The notes beneath the pieces were generated by a model. That model saw nothing but the letters and a program-made list of their open reading frames with translations, had not been told where the DNA came from and did no database searches. Positions 5,757-6,154 of a DNA stretch of 6,154 nt are shown piece by piece. Source of the DNA: Bdellovibrio sp. CG10_big_fil_rev_8_21_14_0_10_47_8 (GTDB taxonomy: Bacteria; Bdellovibrionota; Bdellovibrionia; Bdellovibrionales; Bdellovibrionaceae); the NCBI GenBank assembly GCA_002773975.1, contig PEZR01000108.1, forward strand, positions 179 through 6,332, read 5' to 3'. How positions within the stretch are numbered: position 1 is the stretch's first letter; each line of letters opens with the position of its first letter. The translations under genes and the position numbers were made by a program.

Positions 5757-6154
5757 TTGAAAAATACTCTGCTGTTTTTTGTAGCTATCGTCTCTCTGTC
5801 TCAAGCCGCCAACTTGGTTCGACTGGCTCAGGCCCCTGCCTTGATGATCGGCTTTTGGCGCCTCTTGGGGGCCGGACTGATCATGTTTGGCCTAAAGTGG
5901 CTGAACTCCCGTCGCCAAAACCAGAGCTTTCTCGAATATCCACCCCGAGAGACCTGGCGATGGACCTTTCTTTCGGGAAGTCTTTTCTTTGTGCATCTGT
6001 GGACCTTTTTTGTGGCGGCCCAAACGACCTCGATTGCGACTTGCATGATTCTTTTCGCCTCGAATCCCATCTTCACGGCGATCGGCTCCTGGATCTTTCT
6101 GAAGGACCGTTTTGAAAAGCGGCATGGCGTTGCTTTTGCCCTGGCGTTTACGGG
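5757..6154 (+). CDS. EamA/DMT-superfamily transporter, 3'-truncated by window edge
   Basis: 132 residues are visible before the window ends. Hydrophobic segments at about 3-20, 28-49, 68-88 and 92-115 are separated by short basic loops, with a fifth starting at the edge, as in the 10-helix drug/metabolite exporters of the inner membrane. Typical features are a NLVRLAQAPALMIGFWRLLG block after helix 1 and FASNPIFTAIGSWIFLKDRF (100-119), which fits the EamA motif at the end of the fourth helix. The substrate cannot be told. The start is uncertain: TTG 5757 places the first helix at the N-terminus as expected, but AAGGGA ends only one base before it, and no in-frame ATG exists until residue 30. 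An ATG at 5747 is in another frame. The gene is divergent from the FKBP gene. Confidence 0.88.
   Translation, partial: MKNTLLFFVAIVSLSQAANLVRLAQAPALMIGFWRLLGAGLIMFGLKWLNSRRQNQSFLEYPPRETWRWTFLSGSLFFVHLWTFFVAAQTTSIATCMILFASNPIFTAIGSWIFLKDRFEKRHGVAFALAFT

Noticed and set aside
5747..6115. 122-codon + open frame starting at ATG 5747
   Set aside because: The overlapping frame from 5757 encodes clear EamA transmembrane segments; this one encodes no plausible domain. The ATG matters only for the start-site question.
1..6154. CTAG clustering as a genome-level signal
   Set aside because: CTAG also occurs inside several genes here (for example near 283, 380, 578, 2785 and 3558), so its presence at the two convergent junctions is partly just overlapping stop codons.
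1..6154. Defence system, mobile element, CRISPR, tRNA or biosynthetic cluster
   Set aside because: None of the seven genes belongs to such a system; there are no long direct repeats, terminal inverted repeats or spaced repeat arrays that I can see, and no cloverleaf-like tRNA sequence.

Overview
The window carries seven protein-coding genes, two cut by its edges, and no RNA gene, mobile element or CRISPR array. Base composition is balanced. GTG and TTG are plausible start codons for two genes, and Shine-Dalgarno (SD) sites are clear upstream of most genes. Protein style (ApaG, PdxH, a Mip/FkpA-like lipoprotein PPIase, an EamA exporter) points to a Gram-negative bacterium. My best guess is Bdellovibrionota or another former deltaproteobacterial lineage; this rests on protein resemblance from memory and is moderate to weak.

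Layout, left to right: (1) the 3' part of a conserved gene of unknown function on + (1-1131), whose stop codon overlaps that of a convergent M17 leucyl aminopeptidase on - (1128-2669). (2) A 148-bp divergent intergenic region, then an endonuclease/exonuclease/phosphatase-fold protein (2818-3819) and apaG (3892-4281) on +, 72 bp apart and possibly co-transcribed. (3) Convergent to apaG, with an 8-bp gap, pdxH (4290-4904) on -. Upstream of pdxH and in the same direction lies a lipoprotein FKBP-type peptidyl-prolyl isomerase (4968-5651). (4) Divergent from the FKBP gene, the 5' part of an EamA/DMT-family transporter on + (5757 to the edge).

The genes look like ordinary core functions: protein turnover, vitamin B6 salvage, periplasmic folding, metabolite export. 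They alternate in short convergent and divergent blocks, and I see no shared pathway. I did not find a defence system, biosynthetic cluster or other new gene system.

The most unusual signal is in the pdxH leader. A perfect 12-bp inverted repeat encloses the SD and first ATG of pdxH, and a second 9-bp palindrome lies immediately upstream. This looks like a cis-acting RNA control element or operator and is the best candidate for follow-up.
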